From positions 1 to 49,167 of the forward strand of contig CAJXNV010000003.1 in assembly GCA_913057155.1 (NCBI GenBank): a DNA stretch of 49,167 nt. The letters run 5' to 3'. Origin of the DNA: an uncultured Actinomycetes bacterium. Its GTDB lineage: Bacteria; Actinomycetota; Actinomycetes; S36-B12. The position numbers were made by a program, and so were the translations under genes. Below, one piece after another: positions 29,185 to 39,479 of this stretch. Each line of letters starts with the position of its first letter. Within the stretch, counting starts at the first letter, position 1. The notes under the pieces are model-generated. The model ran no database searches. It was not told the DNA's origin and saw only the letters and a program-made list of their open reading frames with translations.

Positions 29185-31654
29185 GGGAACCGAACGCATC
29201 ATCGATATCGACGTGTCCGAGGAGATGCGTGGTTCGTTCCTGGAGTACGCGTACTCGGTGATCTACTCGCGGGCACTGCCCGATGCCCGCGACGGTTTGA
29301 AGCCGGTTCAACGACGCATCCTGTTCCAGATGGCCCAGATGGGCCTGCGTCCCGACCGCGGTCATGTCAAGAGCGCTCGCGTGGTCGGTGAGGTCATGGG
29401 CCGTCTGCACCCGCATGGCGATTCCGCTATCTACGACGCCCTCGTTCGGCTCGCGCAACCTTTCACCATGCGTTTGCCACTAGTGGACGGCCACGGAAAC
29501 TTCGGCAGCCTGGACGACGGTCCCGCCGCGATGCGCTACACCGAGGCCCGATTGGCGGCGCCGGCGCTCGAACTCACCGCGGGACTGGACGAGGACGTCG
29601 TCGATTTCGTCGCCAACTACGACGGGCGCGAACGCGAGCCCAGCGTGCTTCCGGCGGCCTTCCCGAATCTGCTCGTGAACGGTGCCAGTGGCATCGCGGT
29701 CGGAATGGCCACCACACTCGTGCCGCACAACCTGGCGGAGGTGATCGCCGCAGCCCGCCATCTCATCGCGCACCCCACCGCGAGCGTCGAGGATCTGATG
29801 GCCTTCGTCCCCGGTCCGGACTTCCCCGGCGGGGGGCAGATCGCCGGACTCGACGGCATCCGCGATGCCTACGCAACGGGCCGTGGTTCCTTCCGGCTGC
29901 GCGCCACGACATCGGTGGAGGCGGTCACCGCCCGTCGCAAGGGCATCGTGGTGACCTCGCTTCCGGCATCCGTCGGACCGGAACGGGTCATCGAACGGAT
30001 CAAGGATCTCGTCCAAGCCAAGAAACTCCAGGGCATCTCCGATGTCGTCGATCTCAGCGATGGCGAGTCCGGCCTTCGCTTGATCATCGAGATGAAGAGC
30101 GGCATCGCGCCCGAACCACTGCTCGAGCAGCTTTACAAACTCACGCCGATGGAGGACTCCATCACGGTCAACGCAGTCGCCTTGGTGGATGGGCAGCCAC
30201 GCACGCTCAACCTGCGTGAACTGATCGAACAGTTCGTGGAGCATCGCTTCGATGTGGTGCGCCGCCGCAGCGCGTACCGTCGGGCGCGGGCTGCGGAGCG
30301 GGTGCACCTGGTCGAGGGCTTGCTGATCGCGATCGTCGATATCGACGAGGTCATCGAGTTGATCCGCGACAGCGACAACGCCTCGGTTGCGCGGGAGCGC
30401 TTGATGAGCGTGTTCGACTTGAGCGAGGAACAGGCCTCCTACATCCTCGATATGCCGCTGCGTCGCTTGACCAAGTTCTCCCGCATCGAATTGGAGACCG
30501 AAGCCGAGGAACTGCGGGCGCGGATCGCGGAATTGGACGAGATCCTCGGCGATGATTCCCGACTGCGACAGGTGGTCTCCGACGAATTGGCCGATGTGGC
30601 GGCTAACCACGGCACGCCACGTCGGACCACATTGCTCGAGGGTGCGGTCCCCGTCGTCTCCCGTTCGGCACCGGCCCTCGAGGTACCCGACGAACCGTGC
30701 GTGGTGATGATGTCCAGCACCGGATTGCTGGCCCGAAGCGCCTCGATTCAGGACACCATCGGCGTCGAGGCCGCTGAGGGTGCGCGCTCGGCCCACGACG
30801 TCATCACCGCGGTAAGCCCCGCCTCCACCCGCGCTCGGTGCGGGGCCATTACTTCGCAGGGCCGCATCGTCCCCTTCGAGGTGGTGGATCTCCCGGCGAT
30901 CCCGCCGGTCACCGGCAACCCGGGTCTCGGCGCGGGCGTACCCGTCGGTGCCTTCGTCGACCTCGAGGACGGTGAGCAGGTGGTGGGGCTGTCACCGTTG
31001 GACTCCGGCTTCACCGTCACCTTGGGCACCAGCCAGGGCGTGGTCAAACGGGTGCTGGTCCCCGAATCCCTTACCCGCGGTAAGCCGGTGTCCATCATGT
31101 CCCTGGCCGAAGGCGATCACGTGGTCGGTGCGCGATCGCTTCCCGAAGCAGCAGCGGAAACCGCCGTCGTCGTGTTCGTCACCTCGGAGGCCAACGTCCT
31201 GCGCTTCCCGGCGAGCAACGTCCGCGTACAAGGGGTCGGTGCCGGTGGGATGGCCGGCGTCAACCTTCCCCCCGACGCCCTCGCGGTGTTCTGCACGACC
31301 ATCCCCGAGCCGCTGCTCGACGCCTGCGTACTCGTCACCGTCGCCGGCGATTCACGTGCCCTGCCGGGTACCGAACTCGGTTCGGTCAAGGTCACCCCGC
31401 TGGCCGCCTACCCGGCGAAGGGCCGCGGCACGAAGGGAGTGCGTTGCCAACGATTCCGCTCCGGTGAGGACACCATCACCGTGGCCTGGGCCGGACCGGC
31501 ACCGGCGCGCGCGGCCAGTTCCGCCGGTGCACCCGTGGCACTGCCCGCCATCGACGAACGTCGAGACGCCGCGGGGTCACCTCCCAGCGCTCCCATAGCC
31601 CAGATCGCCGGAGCGTTAAGCCGCCTCGATACCGATGGGGGTCCGGCATCGTGA
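29171..31654 (+). CDS. parC: DNA topoisomerase IV / gyrase-like subunit A
   Basis: [75 protein letters not shown] 29171 overlaps the PfkB gene by 14 bp. Confidence 0.92.
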   Translation: MATSKGTERIIDIDVSEEMRGSFLEYAYSVIYSRALPDARDGLKPVQRRILFQMAQMGLRPDRGHVKSARVVGEVMGRLHPHGDSAIYDALVRLAQPFTMRLPLVDGHGNFGSLDDGPAAMRYTEARLAAPALELTAGLDEDVVDFVANYDGREREPSVLPAAFPNLLVNGASGIAVGMATTLVPHNLAEVIAAARHLIAHPTASVEDLMAFVPGPDFPGGGQIAGLDGIRDAYATGRGSFRLRATTSVEAVTARRKGIVVTSLPASVGPERVIERIKDLVQAKKLQGISDVVDLSDGESGLRLIIEMKSGIAPEPLLEQLYKLTPMEDSITVNAVALVDGQPRTLNLRELIEQFVEHRFDVVRRRSAYRRARAAERVHLVEGLLIAIVDIDEVIELIRDSDNASVARERLMSVFDLSEEQASYILDMPLRRLTKFSRIELETEAEELRARIAELDEILGDDSRLRQVVSDELADVAANHGTPRRTTLLEGAVPVVSRSAPALEVPDEPCVVMMSSTGLLARSASIQDTIGVEAAEGARSAHDVITAVSPASTRARCGAITSQGRIVPFEVVDLPAIPPVTGNPGLGAGVPVGAFVDLEDGEQVVGLSPLDSGFTVTLGTSQGVVKRVLVPESLTRGKPVSIMSLAEGDHVVGARSLPEAAAETAVVVFVTSEANVLRFPASNVRVQGVGAGGMAGVNLPPDALAVFCTTIPEPLLDACVLVTVAGDSRALPGTELGSVKVTPLAAYPAKGRGTKGVRCQRFRSGEDTITVAWAGPAPARAASSAGAPVALPAIDERRDAAGSPPSAPIAQIAGALSRLDTDGGPAS

Positions 31655-31667
31655 TGACCGGGCAGCG

Positions 31668-32582
31668 ATGAAGGCCGGGGACACGCTCACCGACGATGCT
31701 TGCTCGCGCCAGTCGCTAGCGGCGGTCGAACCGCTCGCCGGTAGTGCACCGCAGGCCAGCGCCTGGCTCGTGCTCGAGGAGCCCGGACCTTGGGGCAAGG
31801 ACGCGCTGCGTGGGTCGCCTATCCCCGATTCGGTCGCGGACTGGGCCGAGTCGCTGCGCGCCGATCACGGGGTACGCACGATCGCGGCCCGACACCCCAG
31901 TAGGCGACGCCTTCGCCCAGGCGAGCCGCGACACGTGTGGCTGGCCACGACCCATCCCGGGCGCCAGCAGTTGCGCCATGTGCTCGTCGATCGGCTCGAG
32001 GAGGTTCTCGAATGGGATCGCTCCCTACTCGCCGGCGCGAACATGCCGATGATCGGTGAGCCGGCGGACGGATCCATCGAGTTCATCTGTACGCACAGCG
32101 GCCGCGATGCGTGCTGCGCGGTCCTCGGCCGTCAGGAAGTCACCCGCACACCGGGCGCATGGGAGTGCAGCCACCTCGGTGGGCATCGTTTCGCAGCGAC
32201 GTCCCTGGTCCTGCCCGATGGCAACTGCTTCGGCCGCCTAGGGCCGAATTCGGCCCGGGACACCACCCACCTGCGTGGCGCGACCCATCTGCCCGCCGAC
32301 CTCCAGGTAGCCGAGATCGCCGTGCGCAAGCAGGAAGGCCTAGACCCGTCGGCGCCGTTATGGACTTCCCCCGCACCGATGGACGTGGTCGCCAGCCAAG
32401 ACACGGACGAACGGGTGTCCACCGCCGATGTCCATGACGGCCAGGCAGGTCACTGGCGCGTGCACTGTGCACAGCAGACCATCTCAGCCCCCGCGTCGTG
32501 TCATACCCTGCCCACCGAACGCAGCATCTGGCGAGCCGTCCGAGTACAGGCGGTACAGGAGGAATCCACGCATGGCCGTTGA
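31668..32582 (+). CDS. Sucrase/ferredoxin-like family protein (Apd1/Aim32-like thioredoxin-fold Fe-S protein)
   Basis: ICTHSGRDACCAVLG and CSHLGGHRFAATSLVLPDGNCFGRL motifs; N-terminal WLVLEEPGPWG. Confidence 0.83.
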   Translation: MKAGDTLTDDACSRQSLAAVEPLAGSAPQASAWLVLEEPGPWGKDALRGSPIPDSVADWAESLRADHGVRTIAARHPSRRRLRPGEPRHVWLATTHPGRQQLRHVLVDRLEEVLEWDRSLLAGANMPMIGEPADGSIEFICTHSGRDACCAVLGRQEVTRTPGAWECSHLGGHRFAATSLVLPDGNCFGRLGPNSARDTTHLRGATHLPADLQVAEIAVRKQEGLDPSAPLWTSPAPMDVVASQDTDERVSTADVHDGQAGHWRVHCAQQTISAPASCHTLPTERSIWRAVRVQAVQEESTHGR

Positions 32583-33120
32583 ATCCACACGCACACCGAT
32601 CTCGTCCCTGCCCAGCGTGCACCTGCCCGATCTCACCGGCGCGACCATCGACCTCGATGCATTGGCTTCGGGTCGACCGACCGTCGTCGTCTTCGCATGC
32701 AACCACTGCCCGTACGTGCGTTCGGTGGAACAGGCCCTCGGCGGCATCGCTGCACACAACTCCGACGTCACCTGGGTGGCTATCTGCAGCAACGACGCCG
32801 ATGCCTACCCCGACGACGACGTTGCCGGCCTACGCGAGCAGGTAGCGCGCGCTGGCTGGAACTTTCCCTACCTGGTCGATGCCGACCAATCGGTCGCCCG
32901 GGCCTTCGGAGCGGTGTGCACTCCGGACTTCTTCGTCTTCGACGCCACCGGGCAACTGGTCTACCGGGGCGCTATGGATGATGCTCGCCCCAAGCAACCC
33001 CAACCGGTCGATGGCGCCCACTTGGACGCTGCACTCAGCGCCGCACGGCAGGGGCGATCGTTCACGGGAGGCAAGCCGGCGATGGGCTGCGGCATCAAAT
33101 GGCGGGATGTCACTGCGTAG
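32572..33120 (+). CDS. Thioredoxin-fold (AhpC/TSA-type) protein
   Basis: VVVFACNHCPYVRSVEQALGGIAAH and CTPDFFVFDATGQLVYRGAMDD; overlaps the preceding gene by 11 bp; AGGAGG upstream. Confidence 0.86.
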   Translation: MAVESTRTPISSLPSVHLPDLTGATIDLDALASGRPTVVVFACNHCPYVRSVEQALGGIAAHNSDVTWVAICSNDADAYPDDDVAGLREQVARAGWNFPYLVDADQSVARAFGAVCTPDFFVFDATGQLVYRGAMDDARPKQPQPVDGAHLDAALSAARQGRSFTGGKPAMGCGIKWRDVTA

Positions 33121-34465
33121 TCGTAGCTACCCGCAGCAACTCCGCACGGTCGTGCACCGTCACGCGTTCCTTGCCCGAAGCAGCGCCGCGCTGTTGCTCG
33201 ACTAGATCGATAGCCCGCCAGCCCGGCACGCCCACGACGGCGATACCGCGTGCCCGCAGTTCGTCCACGAGATCGGTATCGGTGCCCGACCCGTTGCCCA
33301 CGCTGCCCGATTCGACGTCCTCCATGAGCGAACCGACGGTCTGCACAGCACACTTCTTGTTGGTGCCGATGATCCCCGAAGGCCCCCGCTTGATCCACCC
33401 GGCCACATACAGCCCCGCGATGGGTGCGTCATCGTCGCCGAGGACGCGACCATCTAGATTCGGGATGACGCCCCGGGATTCATCGAAGGGGACCCCCGGC
33501 AGCGCAAGCCCCCGATAGCCGACGCTGCGCACGATCAAATCGACGTCCAAGTGCTCGTGCTCTCCGGTGTCGACGAGGGATCCATCCGCATCGAAGGTGG
33601 TGCGCTGGAGTTCGAGACCGGTGACCTGGTCCTCGCCGATGATCTGCGTGGGTCGTGCGAAGAAGTGCACGGTGATCTGCACCGCCGCATCGGGGCGCGG
33701 TGCACGTTCGGCCCATTCGGCAAGCACCTTGACGTTCCGAGCGGCCACCTTGTTCTCGGCAACCGCGGCCTCGCTGATGCTGTCGAGTTCCACATCCGCG
33801 GGGGTAACGACGACATCGGCGTCGGCTAGCTCGCCGAGCTCCTTGAGTTCCTTGGTGGTGAACGACGCCTGTGCGGGGCCGCGCCTGCCGATCAAGTGCA
33901 CCTGCTCCACCGGAGCCGCAGCGAGTGTGGCGAGCACGTGATCGGGCATATCGGTGTGGGCGAGTTCCTCCGGGGACTTGCTCAGCACCCGAACGACATC
34001 TACCGCGACGTTCCCCACTCCGACGACGGCTACCGAACGTACCCGCCTGAGCAGGTCATCGAAGTCCGGTCCGCGGTAGTCCGGATGGCCGGTGTACCAG
34101 GCCACGAGATCGGTGGCAGCCACGCTGCCGGGCAGATCCTCCCCCGGAACCGCCAGCCTTCGATCCGAGGACGCACCGTAAGTGAGCACCACGGCGTCGT
34201 ATGCCGCGCGCAATTCGTCGATGGAGACATCCGAGCCGACCTCGACGTTCCCGACGAAGCGAACGCCTTCGCGATCCCACACCCGATCCAAGGTGTTGCG
34301 TACCGACCTGATGCTCAAGTGGTCGGGAGCAACGCCATAGCGCACGAGGCCGAACGGCACCGGGAGCTTGTCGTATACATCGACCGCCGCACCGCGATCG
34401 TTCAAGGCCTCCGCTGCATACAGGCCCGAAGGCCCGGAACCGACCACAGCGACACGGATACCCAC
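33110..34465 (-). CDS. FAD-dependent ferredoxin/adrenodoxin-NADP+ reductase (FprA type)
   Basis: VAVVGSGPSGLYAAEALNDRGAAVDVYDKLPVPFGLVRYGVAPDH, LTYGASSDRRLAVPGEDLPG, VGVGNVAVDVVRVL, GWIKRGPSGIIGTNK. Confidence 0.94.
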   Translation of the reverse strand: MGIRVAVVGSGPSGLYAAEALNDRGAAVDVYDKLPVPFGLVRYGVAPDHLSIRSVRNTLDRVWDREGVRFVGNVEVGSDVSIDELRAAYDAVVLTYGASSDRRLAVPGEDLPGSVAATDLVAWYTGHPDYRGPDFDDLLRRVRSVAVVGVGNVAVDVVRVLSKSPEELAHTDMPDHVLATLAAAPVEQVHLIGRRGPAQASFTTKELKELGELADADVVVTPADVELDSISEAAVAENKVAARNVKVLAEWAERAPRPDAAVQITVHFFARPTQIIGEDQVTGLELQRTTFDADGSLVDTGEHEHLDVDLIVRSVGYRGLALPGVPFDESRGVIPNLDGRVLGDDDAPIAGLYVAGWIKRGPSGIIGTNKKCAVQTVGSLMEDVESGSVGNGSGTDTDLVDELRARGIAVVGVPGWRAIDLVEQQRGAASGKERVTVHDRAELLRVATTTQ

Positions 34466-34564
34466 GCGTGCACAGTAGTCGCTGCATTCGCTACCTCAAG
34501 CGGGGACAACCGAGAAGACTCACGAAAGCGCGGATTCGTCCCGCGGGTAGGAAAGCCCGAATGC

Positions 34565-36679
34565 TCAGGTGTCGATCCGCGCCCGATCCAACTCGCGTGC
34601 CCCGGCGATGATGAATTCCTTGCGAGGTGCCACGAGTTCACCCATGAGCAGATCGAACACTTCGCTGGAAGCGGCGCCATCGGCACTGGTGATACGCCGC
34701 AGCGTCCGCTTCGAGGGATCCATGGTCGTCTCGCGCAACTGACCGGCATCCATCTCACCGAGACCCTTGTACCGCTGCACTGGATCCTTGACCTTGCGAC
34801 CCTTGGCTTCGGCACGGGCGACGATGCTGTGCATCTCGGCATCGGTGTAGGCGTAGACCACTTCCGGGCCGCCCTTGCCCGATGTCTCGATCCGATGCAA
34901 GGGGGGCACCGCCGCGAACACCTTGCCCGCCTCGATGAGGCCGGGTAGGTATCGGTGGATCAAGGTCAACAGCAGACAGCGGATGTGCGCCCCATCGACG
35001 TCGGCGTCGGACATCAAGATGACCTTGTCGTAGCGCACCTGCTCGATATCGAAGCTCTTCCCGGAGCCGGCTCCGATCACCTGGATGATGGCCGCGCATT
35101 CGGCGTTCTTGAGCATGTCCGACAAGCTGGCCTTCTGGACGTTGAGGATCTTCCCGCGGATCGGCAGCAGCGCCTGGAAGTCGGCGTCTCGCGCCGTCTT
35201 GGCAGTACCCAGGGCGCTGTCGCCCTCCACGATGAACAGTTCCGTGCCCTCGGATCCGGCGCGACGGCAATCGACCAGCTTCGCCGGAAGCGAGGATGTC
35301 TCCAGTGCGCTCTTGCGCCGCTGGGTATCCCGGTGCGCACGGGCCGCCAACCGAGTACGCATGGCGGCGGCGACCTTCTCCAAGACCGCCTTGGCAGCGG
35401 CCTTCTCACCGCGCGGGGGTTTGGTGAAGTAGGCGGCCAATTCCTTGGACACCACGTTGCCGACGATGCGCGATACGGCGGGTGTGCCGAGGATCTCCTT
35501 GGTCTGCCCCTCGAACTGCGGTTCGGCCAAGCGCACGGTCACGACCGCCGTCAGGCCTTCGAGGGCGTCTTCCTTCGTGATCGCCGATTCAGATGCCTTC
35601 AGGATCCGCGCGGCCTTGAGTTGCTCGTTGATCACCTTCACCAGCGCCCGCTCGAAGCCGGCAACATGCGTCCCACCGAGCGGGGTTGCGATCACGTTGA
35701 CGAAGGAACGCAGTTGGGTCTCGTAGCCCTCGTCCCACTGCAATGCGATATCGACGCCGAGATCGCGCTCCACTTCCCGGGAGTCGAGGTGACCCTTGTC
35801 ATCGAGGACCGGCACGGTCTCGTGGAAGTGCCCACTGCCGCGCAGCTGGATGATCGAGCACACCGGGGTGCCCTGGCTGAGGTAACCCACGTACTCCTGC
35901 AGCCCGCCCTTGTGCTGCAGGACCTCCTCCCAGCGATCCTCCGGGTCGCGTTCGTCGCGCACCGTGATCGTCAGACCGGGAACGAGGAACGTGCTTTGCA
36001 CCGCCCTTTCGCGCAGCGACTGCCGGTCGTACTCGGCGTCCTTGGTGAAGACCTGCGGATCGGCCCACCAGCGCACCCGGGTACCCGTTCGGGTGCGAGG
36101 TGCCTTGCCGACTACTTCCAGCCCACTCTTGCGCGAGAACCCCGCATCGGGGCCCGGTGCCTCGAATACCCCCGGGACTCCGCGGCGAAAGGACATGCCG
36201 TAGGTCTTGCCGGCCCGATCGACCTCGATATCGAGCCGGGCGCTCAGCGCATTGACCACCGACGCCCCGACTCCGTGCAGGCCACCGGAGGCCGCATAGG
36301 AGCCGCCACCGAACTTGCCGCCGGCGTGCAATTTGGTCATGACGACCTCGACGCCGGTGAGCTTGGTCTTGGGCTCCTTGTCCACGGGTATGCCCCGACC
36401 GTTGTCGGCGACGCTGACGGCGCCGTCTGCCTCGAGGACGATCTCGATACGTGAACAGTGGCCGGCGAGTGCCTCGTCGACCGCGTTGTCGACGATCTCC
36501 CATAGACAGTGCATCAGGCCGCGGCTGTCGTTGCTGCCGATGTACATCCCCGGCCGCTTGCGAACCGCATCGAGGCCCTCGAGGACGGCGAGGTCGCGAG
36601 CCGAGTACGCCTCCCGCCCGGCCGTCTTGGCCGATGCCTTTCGGGTGTTCGCGCCGCCAGAACGCTTGCCGGTAGCCAT
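34565..36679 (-). CDS. parE: DNA topoisomerase IV / gyrase-like subunit B
   Basis: VRKRPGMYIGSND, EIVDNAVDEALAGH, FIVEGDSALGTAKTARD, VILMSDADVDGAHIRCLLLT. ATG 36679 (MATGKRSGG) preferred over 36706 because TACTGT ends 7 nt upstream. Confidence 0.94.
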   Translation of the reverse strand: MATGKRSGGANTRKASAKTAGREAYSARDLAVLEGLDAVRKRPGMYIGSNDSRGLMHCLWEIVDNAVDEALAGHCSRIEIVLEADGAVSVADNGRGIPVDKEPKTKLTGVEVVMTKLHAGGKFGGGSYAASGGLHGVGASVVNALSARLDIEVDRAGKTYGMSFRRGVPGVFEAPGPDAGFSRKSGLEVVGKAPRTRTGTRVRWWADPQVFTKDAEYDRQSLRERAVQSTFLVPGLTITVRDERDPEDRWEEVLQHKGGLQEYVGYLSQGTPVCSIIQLRGSGHFHETVPVLDDKGHLDSREVERDLGVDIALQWDEGYETQLRSFVNVIATPLGGTHVAGFERALVKVINEQLKAARILKASESAITKEDALEGLTAVVTVRLAEPQFEGQTKEILGTPAVSRIVGNVVSKELAAYFTKPPRGEKAAAKAVLEKVAAAMRTRLAARAHRDTQRRKSALETSSLPAKLVDCRRAGSEGTELFIVEGDSALGTAKTARDADFQALLPIRGKILNVQKASLSDMLKNAECAAIIQVIGAGSGKSFDIEQVRYDKVILMSDADVDGAHIRCLLLTLIHRYLPGLIEAGKVFAAVPPLHRIETSGKGGPEVVYAYTDAEMHSIVARAEAKGRKVKDPVQRYKGLGEMDAGQLRETTMDPSKRTLRRITSADGAASSEVFDLLMGELVAPRKEFIIAGARELDRARIDT

Positions 36680-36860
36680 CGGCCGAACAGTAGTCGTGCC
36701 GGGCACGGGGAACCGGTTGCGCCTCGCGGGTCCGCCTATCGGGCGCGTGGGCCGATTTCGCCGCTGGCGAAGCGCACCGCGCCTACCGCGCCCGAGGCCC
36801 TGAGTCGTGTAAGACTAGCGATCCGACAGGGGCACCGGCCCCGACCAGCTAGGAGGTGCC

Positions 36861-37076
36861 ATGACCACGACGCTTACGGCTCCCGAACTCAGTTCCATGG
36901 ACCGCTGCGACCGCTGCGGAGCCCAGGCCTATGTACGCGTCGTCCTTACCGGTGGCACCGACTTGCAGTTCTGCGGACATCACTGGTCCCGTCACGAGGA
37001 AGCCCTGCGGCCGCAAGCCGAGCACATCGTCGACGAGACGCACCGTCTAGCCGAGGCGCCGGTCTCCGGCGAGTAG
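36861..37076 (+). CDS. DUF7455 domain-containing small zinc-ribbon-like protein
   Basis: MDRCDRCGAQAYVRVVLTGGTDLQFCGHHWSRHEEAL; RBS AGGAGG; between sigma factor/topoisomerase genes as in other actinobacteria. Confidence 0.88.
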   Translation: MTTTLTAPELSSMDRCDRCGAQAYVRVVLTGGTDLQFCGHHWSRHEEALRPQAEHIVDETHRLAEAPVSGE

Positions 37077-37083
37077 CACCGGA

Positions 37084-37863
37084 TCACTCCCCGGTGAATT
37101 CCGGGCTGCGTCGTTCGTGGAAGGCAGCTAGTCCTTCGGCGTAATCACGCGATGTCCACGCTCGGGTGCGCAGCACGGCTAGCCGCTCGAAGGTATCGCT
37201 ACTCAAGGTCCGTGATTCGGTCAAGGCCGCCATTTCCGCCTTGATCGCGCGCACCGCCAACGGTGCCCGGGTGGCGATGCGCTCGGCCAACGCCATCGCA
37301 CTCGCCGCCATCTCGTCGCGGTCGCCGACCAGCCGATTCACGACCCCGTACAAGGCGGCCTGTTCGGCGGTGATGGGGTCGGCGGTGAAGAACATCTCCT
37401 TGGCCACATGCAAGGGCAGGGCACTGACGAAGTGGCTGACGCCGGCCGTGTTGTAGGGGATCCCGAGTCGTGTCGGGGTGATCGCGAAGCTGGCCGTTCG
37501 CACGGCGACGACGAGATCGCAGGTGAGCACGAGATCGCAGGCGCCACCCCATACGGACCCGTCCACCGCGGCAATGACCGGGAACGGGGCATCCCGGACC
37601 GCCCGCAGGGCCTCCTCCAGCGGGTTGTCCCAGGTCAGCGGGTCGCGGTCGCCGTGCGGTAGTTCGTCGATGTCATGACCGGCCGACCAGACCCCCGCGG
37701 CCGGACTCGCCTGCACGATCACCGCACGCATGCCCTCCTGCGCGGCTGCGGAGAGTTCGGCGACGAATTCACCGAGCAACGCGGCACTGAGCGCATTGCG
37801 GCGATCGGGCTCGTCCAGCGTGAGCGTTCGGACGTGCGCAGCGTCCTGCCGCACGATGGGCAT
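37084..37863 (-). CDS. Methylmalonyl-CoA decarboxylase-like crotonase
   Basis: VWSAGHDIDELPHGDRDPLTWDNPLEEALRAVRDAPFPVIAAVDGSVWGGACDLVLTCDLVVA...LGIPYNTAG resembles ScpB/YgfG. Confidence 0.82.
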   Translation of the reverse strand: MPIVRQDAAHVRTLTLDEPDRRNALSAALLGEFVAELSAAAQEGMRAVIVQASPAAGVWSAGHDIDELPHGDRDPLTWDNPLEEALRAVRDAPFPVIAAVDGSVWGGACDLVLTCDLVVAVRTASFAITPTRLGIPYNTAGVSHFVSALPLHVAKEMFFTADPITAEQAALYGVVNRLVGDRDEMAASAMALAERIATRAPLAVRAIKAEMAALTESRTLSSDTFERLAVLRTRAWTSRDYAEGLAAFHERRSPEFTGE

Positions 37864-37867
37864 GCGC

Positions 37868-39394
37868 CTAGTCCAGGTAGTCGCGCAGCACCTGCGAACG
37901 CGATGGGTGCCGCAGCTTGGACATCGTCTTGGACTCTATTTGCCGAATTCGCTCGCGCGTGACGCCGTAGACCTTCCCTATCTCATCGAGGGTCTTGGGT
38001 TGCCCGTCGGTGAGTCCGAATCGCATCCGCACTACGCCGGCTTCCCGATCCGACAAGGTCTCCAACACCGACTCGAGCTGTTCTTGCAGCAGCGTGAAGG
38101 AGACGGCGTCGCTGGGCACGATCGCCTCGGAGTCCTCGATGAGGTCGCCGAATTCGCTGTCGCCCTCCTCACCCAACGGGGTGTGCAAGGAGATCGGCTC
38201 ACGTCCGTACTTTTGGACTTCGACGACCTTCTCGGGTGTCATGTCCAATTCGCGCGCTAATTCCTCCGGCGTCGGCTCGCGTCCGAGATCCTGCAGCATC
38301 TGGCGCTGTACGCGCGCTAGCTTGTTGATGACCTCGACCATGTGCACGGGAATGCGGATGGTGCGCGCCTGGTCGGCCATCGCACGGGTGATCGCTTGCC
38401 GGATCCACCAGGTGGCGTACGTGGAGAACTTGTAGCCCTTGGTGTAGTCGAACTTCTCGACAGCGCGGATCAGGCCGAGGTTGCCCTCTTGGATGAGGTC
38501 GAGGAACAACATCCCGCGACCGGTGTATCGCTTGGCGAGCGAGACCACCAGGCGCAGGTTCGCCTCGAGCAGGTGGTTCTTGGCGTTTCGACCATCGCGG
38601 GCGATCCACTCCAGATTGCGCTTGAGGGTCTTGTCCATCTTGCCGCCCTCGGCGAGCTTCTCCTCCGCGAACAGCCCGGCTTCGATCCGCTTGGCGAGCT
38701 CGACCTCCTGCTCGGCGTTCAGCAGCGCCACCTTGCCGATCTGCTTGAGGTAGTCCTTGACCGGATCGGCGGTCGCGCCGGCGACGGTGACCGTCTGGAC
38801 CGGCTCGTCGGTGTCGTCTACATCCGAGAGCACGAACTCGGCTCCGTCGGAGCTCTCTTCCTTCTCCTCGGTCGCGACTTCGGCGAGGTCGGCCTCGAGA
38901 TCGGCCTCTAGTTCGGCTTCGAGATCGGCCGCCTTCTTCAAGTCGACGTCCGCTCCTTCATCGACCTCGACCAATCCGGCTTCGGTTTCCACCACCTCGA
39001 CGACCTCGGCGGAACCGGCGGCTTGCTTCTTGGCGGGTGCGGTCTCCTTCGTTGCCTTCTTCGTCGTGCTCTTGGCAGGCGCGGCCTTCTTCACTGCCTT
39101 CTTAGCGGCCTTCTTAGCGGCAGCCTTCTTGACCGGAGCGCTCTTTTGGGTGGCCTTCTTCGTCGCCTTCTTGGCTGCAACCTTCTTGGCCGGAGCGCTC
39201 TTCTTGGCCACGCTCTTCTTAGCCACGGTCTTCTTCGCCGGTGCGCTCTTCTTGGTCGCGGTCTTCTTGGCAGTTGCCTTCTTGGCCGGAGCGCTCTTCT
39301 TGGCCGCGGCTTTCTTGGCCGGCGCGCTCTTCTTCGTTGCCGGCTTCTTGGCGGGCTTCTTGGTGGCGGCTGGCGACATGATCGGGCGGGGCAC
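37868..39394 (-). CDS. rpoD: RNA polymerase primary sigma factor with Lys/Ala-rich N-terminus
   Basis: Sigma70 regions 1.2-4.2: [145 protein letters not shown] at 39379 may be the true start. Confidence 0.96.
   Translation of the reverse strand: MPRPIMSPAATKKPAKKPATKKSAPAKKAAAKKSAPAKKATAKKTATKKSAPAKKTVAKKSVAKKSAPAKKVAAKKATKKATQKSAPVKKAAAKKAAKKAVKKAAPAKSTTKKATKETAPAKKQAAGSAEVVEVVETEAGLVEVDEGADVDLKKAADLEAELEADLEADLAEVATEEKEESSDGAEFVLSDVDDTDEPVQTVTVAGATADPVKDYLKQIGKVALLNAEQEVELAKRIEAGLFAEEKLAEGGKMDKTLKRNLEWIARDGRNAKNHLLEANLRLVVSLAKRYTGRGMLFLDLIQEGNLGLIRAVEKFDYTKGYKFSTYATWWIRQAITRAMADQARTIRIPVHMVEVINKLARVQRQMLQDLGREPTPEELARELDMTPEKVVEVQKYGREPISLHTPLGEEGDSEFGDLIEDSEAIVPSDAVSFTLLQEQLESVLETLSDREAGVVRMRFGLTDGQPKTLDEIGKVYGVTRERIRQIESKTMSKLRHPSRSQVLRDYLD
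39030..39375 (-). repeat. Degenerate tandem repeats encoding Lys/Ala-rich (KKSAPAKK-like) histone-like N-terminus of the sigma factor
   Basis: Repeated cttcttggccggagcgctcttcttggc-type units on + strand; protein [30 protein letters not shown]... Confidence 0.85.
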
Positions 39395-39420
39395 CTTTCG
39401 CTGGTTCGGCCACGAATAGA

Positions 39421-39450
39421 GCCCGAGTCAAGCCATTCGGCTTGCCGGGC
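39421..39450. promoter_or_regulatory. Hairpin GCCCG-AGT-CAAGCC-ATTC-GGCTTG-C-CGGGC upstream of the sigma factor gene
   Basis: 6-bp inner stem with tetraloop plus 5-bp outer stem in the intergenic region between 39480 and the rpoD start; role uncertain (terminator-like or 5' UTR element). Confidence 0.4.
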
Positions 39451-39479
39451 GAGACCCCTAGTGTGCCACGGCCATCCGA

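Noticed and set aside
29480-30796. 438-aa - strand ORF opposite parC
   Set aside because: Shadow ORF of the conserved topoisomerase A subunit.
34955-36454. 499-aa + strand ORF opposite the topoisomerase B subunit
   Set aside because: Shadow ORF of a clearly conserved gene.
39030-39375. Repeat block considered as a CRISPR or VNTR intergenic element
   Set aside because: It is coding (Lys/Ala-rich sigma factor N-terminus) with degenerate codon-level repeats and no spacer structure.
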